In this document: positions 21,589 to 30,200 of the stretch, in pieces | Numbering within the stretch: the stretch's first letter is position 1 | Layout: each line of letters starts with the position of its first letter | Source of the DNA: Symbiodinium sp. CCMP2592 | Lineage: Eukaryota; Sar; Dinophyceae; Suessiales; Symbiodiniaceae | Length of the DNA: 64,000 nt | Direction: 5' to 3' | Assembly: GCA_905221615.1 (NCBI GenBank) | Contig: CAJNDT010003846.1 | Coordinates: 616,280-680,279 of the forward strand | Notes under the pieces: model-generated | Seen by the model: only the letters and a program-made list of their open reading frames with translations | The model's database searches: none | Told to the model about the DNA's origin: nothing | Position numbers and translations under genes: made by a program

Positions 21589-22689
21589 ATGTCCACCATA
21601 GAGCGTAGCCCTTTTGATGTAGATGCCGATGGTTTCAATTTTCAGTCACTGGACGAGTTGGCTTCATTTCTATTCCGTATTCTTGATGGTATTCCTCCAC
21701 GGATGTGGTTGAGTTACAGTCGAAAGAAGGTGCGATCTACAGACCAAGCTCATGCAGATCAGATATTGCTTGGCTTGTATTCTGGCGTGCAGTCTCGAGG
21801 AAGATTGCAGTTTACAAAGAACACATTCCGGTTCCCTGGCCTTACCAAGTTGATTGTCCGAATGCTACATTATTCTCCCCAATTCTCGGATCTTGCAGTT
21901 ACCAGTATACAGATCAATCGCAATGTCCGGACTATTCCGCACAGAGATTCAAACAATCACGGCCCAAGCATTGGCTGGGCCATTGGAGATTGGACAGGTG
22001 GAGAATTATTTGTTGTGGAAGACCGAGGTCGCTTTACATATACAGTTGATGATTTCAATTGCAATGTTGCATCGCATGGTGCTCACTTGACAGGCAGACT
22101 CTTGGATGTCAGACAACCTTGCTGCTTTGACGGAAATGTGATTCATGCTACCATGCCGTTCACTGGAACTCGAATCATGATGGTTCTTTTCTGTGTCAAG
22201 CAACATGTTCCCGTTTCACCCCATGCCTCTTGTCTCTCTTTTGCTCGTTTTCTCGGTCTTCGTGTTCCTGTCCGTTCCTCTCTTTCCTCGTCTGTTCCCT
22301 CTGGCCCTCTCTTCTCTTCTCCTCCGTTGTCTTTGTCTGCCTTTCCTTTCTCCTCGTCTGGTCGGTCCTTGTCCTCGTCGGTTCTGTCTCCTCCTTCTTC
22401 TCCCTCTCTTCCTCCTCTTCCTCTTCCGTCTGGTCCTCCCCGTCCGTCTGCCCGTCCTCCGTTGTCGTCTCTTTCTCCTGCTTCCTCGGTTGCCTCCCTC
22501 GCGTCTTCGTCGGTTTCCTTTGGCCCTCTCCGTGTTTCCTCTGTTCCCTCTTGCTCCTCCTCTCTGCGGTCTTGGTCCTGCTCCTCCTTTCCTGGGTCTT
22601 CTTGCTCTTCTTTTGTTGTTTCTTTCTCTGACTGTAATGCTGACGATTCCGACGAACCATGTCAGAGTGACATGTCACTTGACGCATAA
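21589..22689 (+). CDS. 2-oxoglutarate/Fe(II) dioxygenase with Pro/Ser-rich tail
   Basis: 366 residues from ATG 21589. The iron-site triad is visible: H118 and D120 (IPHRDSNNHG) and H186 (NVIHATMPF), with R195 (TGTRIMM) in the place of the 2-oxoglutarate-binding Arg. GGELFVVED and RLLDVRQPCCFDG supply the usual strands. From about residue 220 the protein is a Ser/Pro/Leu-rich, low-complexity tail produced by TCC/TCT-rich DNA. The core resembles the free-standing ORF at 7090-7707. A role in modifying nucleic acid or protein is possible (AlkB/P4H-like fold), but the substrate is unknown. Confidence 0.7.
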   Translation: MSTIERSPFDVDADGFNFQSLDELASFLFRILDGIPPRMWLSYSRKKVRSTDQAHADQILLGLYSGVQSRGRLQFTKNTFRFPGLTKLIVRMLHYSPQFSDLAVTSIQINRNVRTIPHRDSNNHGPSIGWAIGDWTGGELFVVEDRGRFTYTVDDFNCNVASHGAHLTGRLLDVRQPCCFDGNVIHATMPFTGTRIMMVLFCVKQHVPVSPHASCLSFARFLGLRVPVRSSLSSSVPSGPLFSSPPLSLSAFPFSSSGRSLSSSVLSPPSSPSLPPLPLPSGPPRPSARPPLSSLSPASSVASLASSSVSFGPLRVSSVPSCSSSLRSWSCSSFPGSSCSSFVVSFSDCNADDSDEPCQSDMSLDA

Positions 22690-23411
22690 AAGATTGCTTC
22701 AGGTGCGCTGCGTGCATTCGCATCGTATGCCTCTCACTCTCTTTGCATTGGTCGGCATGCATGTCTTCAGGCAAGTTTGTTGCATGTGCTCAAGAAGTAT
22801 GCTCCTCCAATCGATAGACCATGACCCGTTGCCAGTTTCGTGATGTTTGGATGGAAGATGCGCCTCGATTCTGCATATTCTCCTTTCTTATGGTACGCAG
22901 CAGTGTGCATGTCAGCACACAGAGATGTGACAATCCTGATTCTTGCCGAAACCTGCAGCACGTCCAGTGGCAGCGATGGTTGATACATGGGTTGGGACGT
23001 TGTTTTCAAGCACACAATTACCATGGACTGTCCAATGACTCTGCTACTTTCAACTTTACACATCTTCTTCCACGATACAGTAAGTCCTTCCTGTGCCTGT
23101 CAGTGCAGTGTCGCGCTGTGACATTGCGACATATCAAGTTTCTGATGCGATTACGAGTTTGCCATGGTTCTCGATTGAAGCCCTCTTGTACATACCAGCT
23201 TATGTGTATCGAGACATGTTGGTGCCAACTTCACCAAGTTACGTTTTCGGCATGCGAATTTCCTGCTGCACATGTTCGAGTTATCTAGGCGGCTTTGAGG
23301 TCAAAAAAGTGTCCGCCACTGTTCTGTCCATTTGTGTGCCTCAGTTTGCCAAAAAACGTGAGTCTTGGCAGACGTTGGTTCAAGTATTTATGCACCAATG
23401 TTCACGTATCA
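22690..23411 (+). other. Interval within the element; possible small ORF at 23093-23440
   Basis: The sense-strand frame 23093-23440 (115 residues, GTG or an upstream start) has ordinary composition, with FSIEALLYIPAYVYRDMLVP and a CCTCSS cluster, but no recognisable family. It overlaps the next ORF's ATG by 29 nt. The rest, including 22821-23288, shows no convincing coding signal. It may be untranslated leader or a decayed ORF. Confidence 0.3.
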
Positions 23412-23999
23412 ATGTCTGGCTCTTTGCTGAGCTGCAATGACATAATCAGCAGTCTGGATGGAGATCAAGTCACGGCTCTTTTTCAGATCTTGGGAGATCG
23501 CCGGCAGAGGGCAGTCTTTCTTTCTCATCTTCGACGTCGGATTCAGAACGATGCGGATGCCCTTGTTGCACAACATCTTGGTGCTCCCTCCCACTCTGTC
23601 TCTGTGCCCTCTGTCCCTTCGTTGTCTTCTTTTCTTGCTCCCTCTCCTTCTCCCTCTCCCCTTCCTCCTCCTCCTCCTCCTCCCCCTCCTGCTTTTCCTC
23701 CTCCTCTCCCTGTTTCCTTCTCTGCTTCTGGCCGTTTTCCTTTTTCTCCCTCTCCCTCTCTTCTAGATGCCTCTCTTGGCGCTGTTTCGAGTGACGCTGC
23801 ACCGATAGTCATGGATGGACCGACTCTTTCGGACCCTCAACAGCGTGGCGCATTGCCCCGTCGACGGCAACAGACTGCTCCTGCTGCTCGGAGAAGCAGA
23901 TCTATGAGTGAATCGGAGGTTCGCGAGAGATCCCGTTCGAGATCTAGGTCAAGATCAAGCACCACTGTTTCACCCGGAGGTTCTCGTCATATCAGGTAA
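23412..23999 (+). CDS. Pro-rich protein with RS-repeat tail
   Basis: 195 residues from the in-frame ATG 23412 (the frame is open from 23295). An N-terminal helical domain (~10-60) contains DGDQVTALFQILGDRRQRAVFLSHLRRRI; then comes a poly-Pro stretch, a Ser-rich linker and a C-terminal RS domain (RERSRSRSRSRSS). RS tails are typical of nuclear RNA-processing factors, so an RNA-binding or packaging role is plausible. The poly-Pro segment is encoded by a CCT-rich tract and could be simple-sequence expansion. Confidence 0.5.
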   Translation: MSGSLLSCNDIISSLDGDQVTALFQILGDRRQRAVFLSHLRRRIQNDADALVAQHLGAPSHSVSVPSVPSLSSFLAPSPSPSPLPPPPPPPPPAFPPPLPVSFSASGRFPFSPSPSLLDASLGAVSSDAAPIVMDGPTLSDPQQRGALPRRRQQTAPAARRSRSMSESEVRERSRSRSRSRSSTTVSPGGSRHIR

Positions 24000-24130
24000 G
24001 CCAGACGTACGATGAAGACAAAACTGTTGTCCCGAACTTGCTTTCAACTTCTGAGGCGCAGACATGTGTTGTGCTTTCTTGCTTTCTTGCAGCATCATAC
24101 TTTGAAGTTGCTTACGGCTCAATTTGTAAG

Positions 24131-24463
24131 ATGAAGCGAACAGCAAGTATGGCGGCCCTTCCGGCCCCAGCTCCGATGGTCAGGATTCCAGTTGTTATTC
24201 CTCCGGATATATGCTCTGGCGGACGTGAGATGGGTTTCTGGCTTTCTTTGCCTACAGATTCTACGATCGATGACTTGAAGAGGAAGGTGTGCGATGAGCT
24301 TGCGAACCGCACGGGGATTCCACCCCGTTTGAACGCCTTCCAATTACGGCAATTTGGTCAACATTTACCATTCACATCTTCGATTTCTCGAGTTGCTGCC
24401 TTTCCGCATACTACGCAGTCAGTTCACTTTGTGAGAACCTGGCCACACGAATCATCGTGGTGA
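24131..24463 (+). CDS. Ubiquitin-like domain protein
   Basis: 110 residues from ATG 24131, which follows a polypyrimidine-CAG sequence (~24070-24093) that looks like a splice acceptor; the frame is open from 24038. After a short basic/Pro leader, residues ~33-105 follow the ubiquitin beta-grasp pattern: STIDDLKRKVCDELANRTGI (helix), then IPPRLNAFQLRQFGQHLPF, then a final strand SVHFVRTW. There is no C-terminal Gly-Gly, so conjugation is unlikely unless processed. It could act as a fold module for interaction with host ubiquitin machinery. Homology is inferred from pattern only. Confidence 0.45.
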   Translation: MKRTASMAALPAPAPMVRIPVVIPPDICSGGREMGFWLSLPTDSTIDDLKRKVCDELANRTGIPPRLNAFQLRQFGQHLPFTSSISRVAAFPHTTQSVHFVRTWPHESSW

Positions 24464-24513
24464 ACTTGTACAGTGTGCTGATCATAAAAATAAATGCTGT
24501 ATTGCGGTCCGTT

Positions 24514-25125
24514 ATGCGAGCTCATGAGTTTTTGTTGCTTTTGCAATCTACCAGTTGTCCTTCTTTCACTGCAGGATGTGAGCCCGAATGTTTCGTAGTG
24601 CCTTCTGAAGGGTGTAGACTTTTCCTCGACGCCATGTGGGAACTTACTGTTCTGACTGAGAAAGTGCTGACTTTTATCAGCACCCGACGCCATATAATTT
24701 TCTTCTTCACCTTCCCTGCATTAGATCCACTTGAGACTCTGGATGTTACTCTTCGCAGACATGGATTTCATACGATGTATGATCTTGAACAGTTCGTCAC
24801 ACAATGCAGAACAGAAGGGATGGATCTTCGTGCTGAAGTATGGGAGTTCTTTATGCAAGGACCCAGTGTGTATACGCCGATTACGTGTGAAGCTCCCGCC
24901 TTACCTCATATTGTGGTGTATGCGTCCGTATGCAAAGAATGGTATTACACTATTATCCGATTGGTTGGCGATCGCACATTCTTCAATATTCAGCAGCTTT
25001 GGCGTCTTGCCCAAGTGCGCCATGCCAATGTGGAATGGATTCATCACTCCAATGAAGACCGAGTGCGTATTGGGTCGGCTTTCATCGATGATCTTACTGT
25101 GCGCCGCATTGTTCACCCACTGTAA
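24514..25125 (+). CDS. Hypothetical accessory ORF
   Basis: 203 residues from the in-frame ATG 24514 (open frame from 24457, overlapping the end of the ubiquitin-like ORF). Sequence is balanced and globular: a hydrophobic stretch HIIFFFTFPALDPLETLDVTL, a helix with LEQFVTQCRTEGM, then VVYASVCKEWYYTIIRLVGD and a C-terminal FIDDLTVRRIV. No family recognised. The hydrophobic segment is short and could be a buried strand rather than a membrane helix. Confidence 0.4.
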   Translation: MRAHEFLLLLQSTSCPSFTAGCEPECFVVPSEGCRLFLDAMWELTVLTEKVLTFISTRRHIIFFFTFPALDPLETLDVTLRRHGFHTMYDLEQFVTQCRTEGMDLRAEVWEFFMQGPSVYTPITCEAPALPHIVVYASVCKEWYYTIIRLVGDRTFFNIQQLWRLAQVRHANVEWIHHSNEDRVRIGSAFIDDLTVRRIVHPL

Positions 25126-25277
25126 AGTGTAGAATCGACCTGGACTTGAGCGGATCACGCCACATGAGTATAAATGGTGTCCTTGGTCATGCGAGTCTTG
25201 ACATGTGGCCCTAGGATTGCCTTCTTTCGTGCTGATATGTAGTGCTCAAGCTTTTTTGAAGTCTCAGTGCGTAATCA

Positions 25278-25627
25278 TGTCGTCCAGTGGTCGTCGTACT
25301 CTTCGTTATGAACCAGGGTCGAGGCGAGCCAGCGATGACAATTTGGAGGATATTGTGCAAACATCAGCTGCCGATGCCCTCGATGCTCTTCGCTCTAACG
25401 ACATTCACCCACAAGACCTTATTCGGTTGATGCTTCGAGTTGTCGAAATCCTACGTGATTCTTCGGACTTTCAACAAAGGATGTCACGATGCTCCGGATT
25501 ATGCTCTCATCCGAACTGTGGTCGTGTATGTGCTCGTGCAGACGAAGGTCACAATCATTGCCGATGCTATTACCACCAGGTTATTGACCGCAGTGAGAGA
25601 GCCATCAAGAAGCGTAGACATCAATAG
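25278..25627 (+). CDS. Small basic Cys/His-rich protein
   Basis: 116 residues from ATG 25278 (open frame from 25205). An Arg/Ser-rich start (MSSSGRRTLRYEPGSRR), a helical middle (DALRSNDIHPQDLIRLMLRVVEIL), then a Cys/His cluster (CSGLCSHPNCGRVC...HNHCRCYYH) that could bind one or two zinc ions, and a basic end (KKRRHQ). This resembles a nucleocapsid-like nucleic-acid binder. It ends 75 bp before the 3' terminal repeat. Confidence 0.5.
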
Positions 25628-25702
25628 GCTTGCTGCTCACACGATGATTGGGAACAGTCGCAAAAGACCTGCACCTTGATGCTTCTTGCCCCTCCGGGGG
25701 CC

Positions 25703-26147
25703 TGTTTGTGTTATTCTGCTGTACATGCGACAAACCTGCATTCACATGTTCACTTTTCCTCGGCATTTCTGGTTAAAATTCGTTGTTGGTTTTTGCTTTG
25801 ACCCATGATTTTTCCTGTTTTCATGTTCTTTTCGCTTTTAAGTTTGCAGGGGGCTGGAGTGCATCACAGAAGTCTCCAGCCAACGAAGACGCTTCTGTGA
25901 ATGCAGTGAAAACGTACCTGCAGTGGCGCACTTGGGGAGAAGCACTCCAGCTGGTGGCCACAACATGTGTTTTCAAAACATGTTGTTTTCATGCAGTTTG
26001 ACTTTCGCTGAAAACTTGACCATTCCTTTATTTGCTTTGAAGCTTTGTACGGTTGCTGCAATCTGTTTGAACATGTCCATGAAAGTATCTGCATCGGACG
26101 ATCAGAACATCCAGAAGGCCGGGTCAGTAGGAGCCTTTCCAGTTGTG
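25703..26147 (+). repeat. 3' terminal direct repeat (pseudo-LTR)
   Basis: The same 445 bp as 14633-15077, offset 11,070, with no difference seen by eye. The flanks on both outer sides (CGCTCGTTT and CTACATTGC) do not match, so no simple target duplication is visible. Confidence 0.9.
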
Positions 26148-26789
26148 CTACATTGCATGCCTCAAGGAAAGAAGCCAGAGGAAAGGCCACGGGCTATGGA
26201 AGCGCTGCAACATAAATGGCCGTCGTCTCAGAAACGGGCCGTTGGAGCCATCTCGCAATCATCACCTTGCCAAATTGTGTCAGGTCCTTTTCCTCTTCCG
26301 ACGACGAGATTCCGAAGGCCAGGTATGCATCTCTGAGGTTGCAACTCCCAAATGTGGGTATGCAAAATTTTATTCGGAAGACTTCTGCCACTCCGATCTC
26401 TGATGCACATGAGACAGGACGTGCCGGGTGCGCTGATCAGCTCCATGGTTTCATTAGACCTGCTTCCTGCGCGTTTACACTAGGCCTTCATGCAAAGGCT
26501 AGTGCAAGCAGGATTTCCTGGGACGGCACTTTCGTTTCCAGATGGTACTCGCTCCGTTAGCCTCGGCAATATCTGATTTTTTTCGTGGTCTGACATGACA
26601 GCCTGCCATAGCCTACCGACGTACTGTAACGTGGAGCCAAAGGTTCAGATTAATTTTAACGCTACGCCGCCCGCCTCGGCTGTGTAGCGGCAGGGCGAGG
26701 GGGCAGTCGATGCTTTTTTATGCTAGGGCGGCCTGTCAAACCCCAACCTTTACACGGTTGTTGATACGAAGTGCGAGGAGAACGGGTAC
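26148..26789. other. Spacer without recognised gene
   Basis: About 640 bp of mixed sequence; short open frames (e.g. 26216-26560) have no recognisable features. Confidence 0.5.
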
Positions 26790-26858
26790 AAGGGGGGTGG
26801 AGGGTGGGGGGAGGGAGGGGGGGAGGGGGGGGAGGAAGAGGGGGGGGAGGGGGGGGGG
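26790..26858. repeat. G/A-rich tract, left target flank of the copia-type element
   Basis: Almost pure G with scattered A/T, ending in eight G just before the TG that opens the 5' LTR. The same kind of tract resumes immediately after the 3' LTR at 42766. Confidence 0.9.
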
Positions 26859-27106
26859 TGAAACCATAAACCTCTAAAGGGGTAGCTCTAACAGGTACCT
26901 ACAGCAATGGCTGCATGCTCATACATATACATTCCGCTGCCCATTGGCTCACAGTGGTTTTACCATATTGAGACAAGACAAGCTCTCCTTGCGTAGCAAG
27001 ACAAAACAACTACTGTCCGTGTGCAGGGCGCTGCCCTTTGATCCTTAGGGAATAAACTGGTCATACACCTCCTAACAGAGCATTTCCTTGTGGGTGTATC
27101 GGCACA
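26859..27106 (+). repeat. 5' LTR
   Basis: 248 bp from TGAAACCATAAACC to TGTATCGGCACA. It matches 42518-42765 apart from a single-base indel (ATAAACTGG/ATAACTGG) and a cluster of changes near 27074-27086 (AACAGAGCATTT versus AACAAGGAGTATT). It includes a short inverted pair TTGCGTAGCAA. Confidence 0.95.
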
Positions 27107-27112
27107 GTTTTC

Positions 27113-27128
27113 TGGTAGCGGAGCCCGG
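27113..27128 (+). other. Primer binding site, initiator tRNA-Met type
   Basis: TGGTAGCGGAGCCCGG starts 6 nt after the LTR end. TGGTA plus GAG matches the complement of the 3' end of eukaryotic initiator tRNA-Met (TGGTAGCAGAG or TGGTATCAGAGC), the usual primer of copia elements. The host tRNA sequence would be needed to confirm it. Confidence 0.7.
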
Positions 27129-27208
27129 AAAGGGCCGCCCGCCTCACAAAGTCCGCTACAGCGGTCGGCCTCGCCGAACGCTTAACCAAGCGGATAAGAG
27201 GCAGCACA

Positions 27209-30200
27209 ATGTCGAGCTCGCATAGCGAAGCCGACGGCAGTTCCCAATCCTCCGGGGGATATGAGAACGAAGAGACCTCCCAAGGTCCAGCCACTTATGT
27301 CGCACAGTCATATGCAACATCTGACCGCATGCTTGCATCATTAGGCATAACGCCCAAGATCGCGCCTGCCTATGATGGCACCACCTCGTGGTTTGAGTAT
27401 GAACAGTTGATTGACGACTGGTGCGACATAACAACGCTGGATGACACCAAAAGAGGTCCGTCTCTCAAGACGAGGCTCTCCGGATTGGCCGCAGTACAAA
27501 AAGAATCACTTAACCGAGAAAGGCTTGCAGCCCCAGATGGAGTAGATTACTTCAAGAAGAAGATGCGTCCATTTTTCGTGAAAGGAGAACAGTACGTTTT
27601 CCTGTGGCGTTTCCTCGGCCTATTCAAGGCATGGAAGGGCAACCAAGACTTTGTGACTTGGATTGCTAAGTTTGAGATCGTGCTACAGCGCGTGAAAAAC
27701 TCATGGATGGATCTCTTACCAGAGATAGCTCTGGAAGATGCCCATCCAGATTTCATGCAGGCTGTGCAGGCAGATCAAACCTTCTTGCGCCTACAGGATG
27801 CAACCGAGAGAGACACATACGCCGCACGTTTCTTCGAAACATGGAACAAGGAACGCCTTGATAATCATCGAAGAGCGTTTCCTCTAAATGATAATCTCCT
27901 AGCTCTCCTCTTCCTAGTGCAGTCCGACCTAAATGAGATGCAACGTGAGAGGTTGGTAACAGCATTGACCAACCAAGGTCACCGAATTGAGACCTATACG
28001 TACCCTGTGGTACGGCAGACCATGTTCGATCAGTTCTCAACGACCAGAACTGGTCTGCAGGATCCCAACATTCGGCACTCTTCTCACAAGAAGGACCGCC
28101 ATGGAAGGAGAGATCAACGCCGCAAACGCGGAGGTCGAAACTTCCTCATCCTCGATCAGGGTGAATACGACGGAGTCGATGGATTCTGGCTCCAAGACGA
28201 AGACACCCTTGAGGAAGGCTTTCTTGCCGCCGAGGATGAAGAAGCTGTCTTCTGGACAGTTGACGACCATGAAGCCTTCGTTGCAAGGAGATTCAAAAAG
28301 GGAAGAAGACCAAGAATGCGTCCCGGATCACCGGGAAGAGCAAAGGGTGGCAAGCGAAAAGGACGTGGCCGTTTTAGGTCATACCGCGGAAAAGGGAGAG
28401 CCAACCAGGCAGAACATGATCCAACTGATTCCAGCTATTTCGGTAAAGGTAAAGGAAAGGAAAAAGGAAAAGGTGGAAAAGGCAAAGGAAAAGGAAAGGA
28501 CAAAGGAGACAAAGGAAGCTCCTTCAAGGGTACAAAAGCAAAAGGCAAAGGTAAGGATACAGCTAAGTCTGCCTCCTTACAAGGAGACCAAACTGGATCT
28601 CCACAGGCCTATGAAAGTTCCACCGCACCGAGCTGGGATTCATGGTATGAGGACAGTTATTATACTGACTCCAGTTGGAATTATGCCGCTTATGACGATC
28701 AAACGTCTTATACATACTATGCATCACAAGCCTCACGAAGAAAGACACGGAGAAAGAAGAGAAGAAATCAAGCAGGATCATCAGGTAGAGGCACAGATCC
28801 GAGCGCGCACCAAGAACCCGTGTACAACTCATCAGTGAGTTACGTGCCCCAGGTCTCTGAACCATCCGAGGGGCAAGGTGTGGAGACTGCAACAGCAGTG
28901 TTTCCGTTGCAGCACACCGTCCTATCTGCTCTCACAGAGCGGATCAATCTTGATAAGAGCCCTACCTTTGTCATACTTGACTCAGGTTGTACTAGGGCTA
29001 TGGGTTCCCGCTATGCGGTGAACAGGCTTATCAAGGCCGTGAAGCAACATGCCCCAGGCATGATTGATTTCACTTTTTCACCTTCGAACACGAAGTTCTC
29101 TTTCGCAGATAGTGAAACAGCTCTTATCAAGGAGCGTGTAACTCTATGGTTCAACACAACTCCAAGAAGAGATACAACCATAGAAGTTTTGGATCAGGGG
29201 AGAGTCCCCATTTTGTTTTCCATCGAACAGATGAGGAATTTAAGAATGACCCTCGAGTGTAGTCCCACAGCTGACCTAGCAACGTGTGAAGCTTTCGGTT
29301 TGTATAAAACCCCTCTTCCGATTAGTACCAATAACCATTTGGTATTGGACCTTCTAGGCTTCACTTCCACCAGGAAGTATCTCCCTAAGTCAGGTACGTC
29401 GTTCAGTGCGACGGAGACTGCTCTAGGAGCCAACAAGCCTTATACTAGGATACCGGAAGGTCGCTGTCCAGCCTGTGCCGGACAGAAAAGGGCTCACACG
29501 TACCTCAAGGGTTGCGACAAAGCACCTGAGGGAGCAGCTGATCCACCACCGAAGAGGATTTCAGGTAAAAAGAAGCCTCTTCCATCTGATCCGGCAGAAT
29601 CATCTGCCAAGAAACTTGATCCACCAGAACCATCTGGTGATGCTCCTGAGCCTTCCGGACCATCGGAACCATCATCAGGCTCTAGGGACAAACCTGCAGA
29701 ATCCTCTGCACCACATGAACCTCCAGAAGAAGAAAGACTTGAGGTCCCACCTGCGAAGATAAAGACTCCAAAGGGTCTTAAAAACCTTCTGAAGAAATCC
29801 CGCAAATATGCGGTTAAACCTCCTGTTGAAGAGAAGTCTAAGGTCCCAGGAGCTGATGACGGGACGGAGGTAAGACCACTTGAGTCAAGAGAATACCCGG
29901 CTCCTGGTACAGACTCACCTACAGGTGAAGAGATTGTCGCGGAACCATCGCCATCTCTTCCCATTGCTCTTCGCAGGATTCACGAGAAGCTTAAGGACCC
30001 TGTAGAACTCTATAAGCTTCACCGTAAGCACCGTCATATGAGTACGGATCAGTTCAAGCGACGCACAAAAGCCTTACAGATCCCAAAGGAGATATACGAG
30101 CTATATGACCAACTGGTCAAAAAGTGTTCAGCCTGCCAGGAACATGTGAGAGCTCCTTCAAGAGCGAAGATTTCTGGTTTAAGATCAGAGACTTTCGGTG

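Larger units (their letters stand above)
14633..26147 (+). mobile_element. 11.5-kb multi-ORF retroelement, permuted Penelope-like type, with long terminal direct repeats
   Basis: Two direct repeats of 445 bp that look identical (14633-15077 and 25703-26147) bracket at least eight same-strand ORFs. The reverse-transcriptase ORF carries an N-terminal GIY-YIG nuclease domain, the arrangement described for Naiad/Chlamys Penelope-like elements. The terminal repeats do not have TG...CA ends and no target duplication is visible. This fits the pseudo-LTRs that Penelope-like elements form when a truncated upstream copy abuts a full copy; on that reading the full unit is 15078-26147. The apparently identical repeats suggest recent activity. 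The set of accessory ORFs downstream of the RT is far beyond the usual one-ORF Penelope plan. Confidence 0.75.

Noticed and set aside
22196-22774. 192-aa Glu/Lys/Arg-rich minus-strand ORF
   Set aside because: Antisense of the Ser/Pro-rich tail of the dioxygenase ORF; simple-sequence artefact.
28440-28560. CCHC zinc knuckle in copia Gag
   Set aside because: The region is a Gly/Lys-rich basic stretch with no C-x2-C-x4-H-x4-C pattern.
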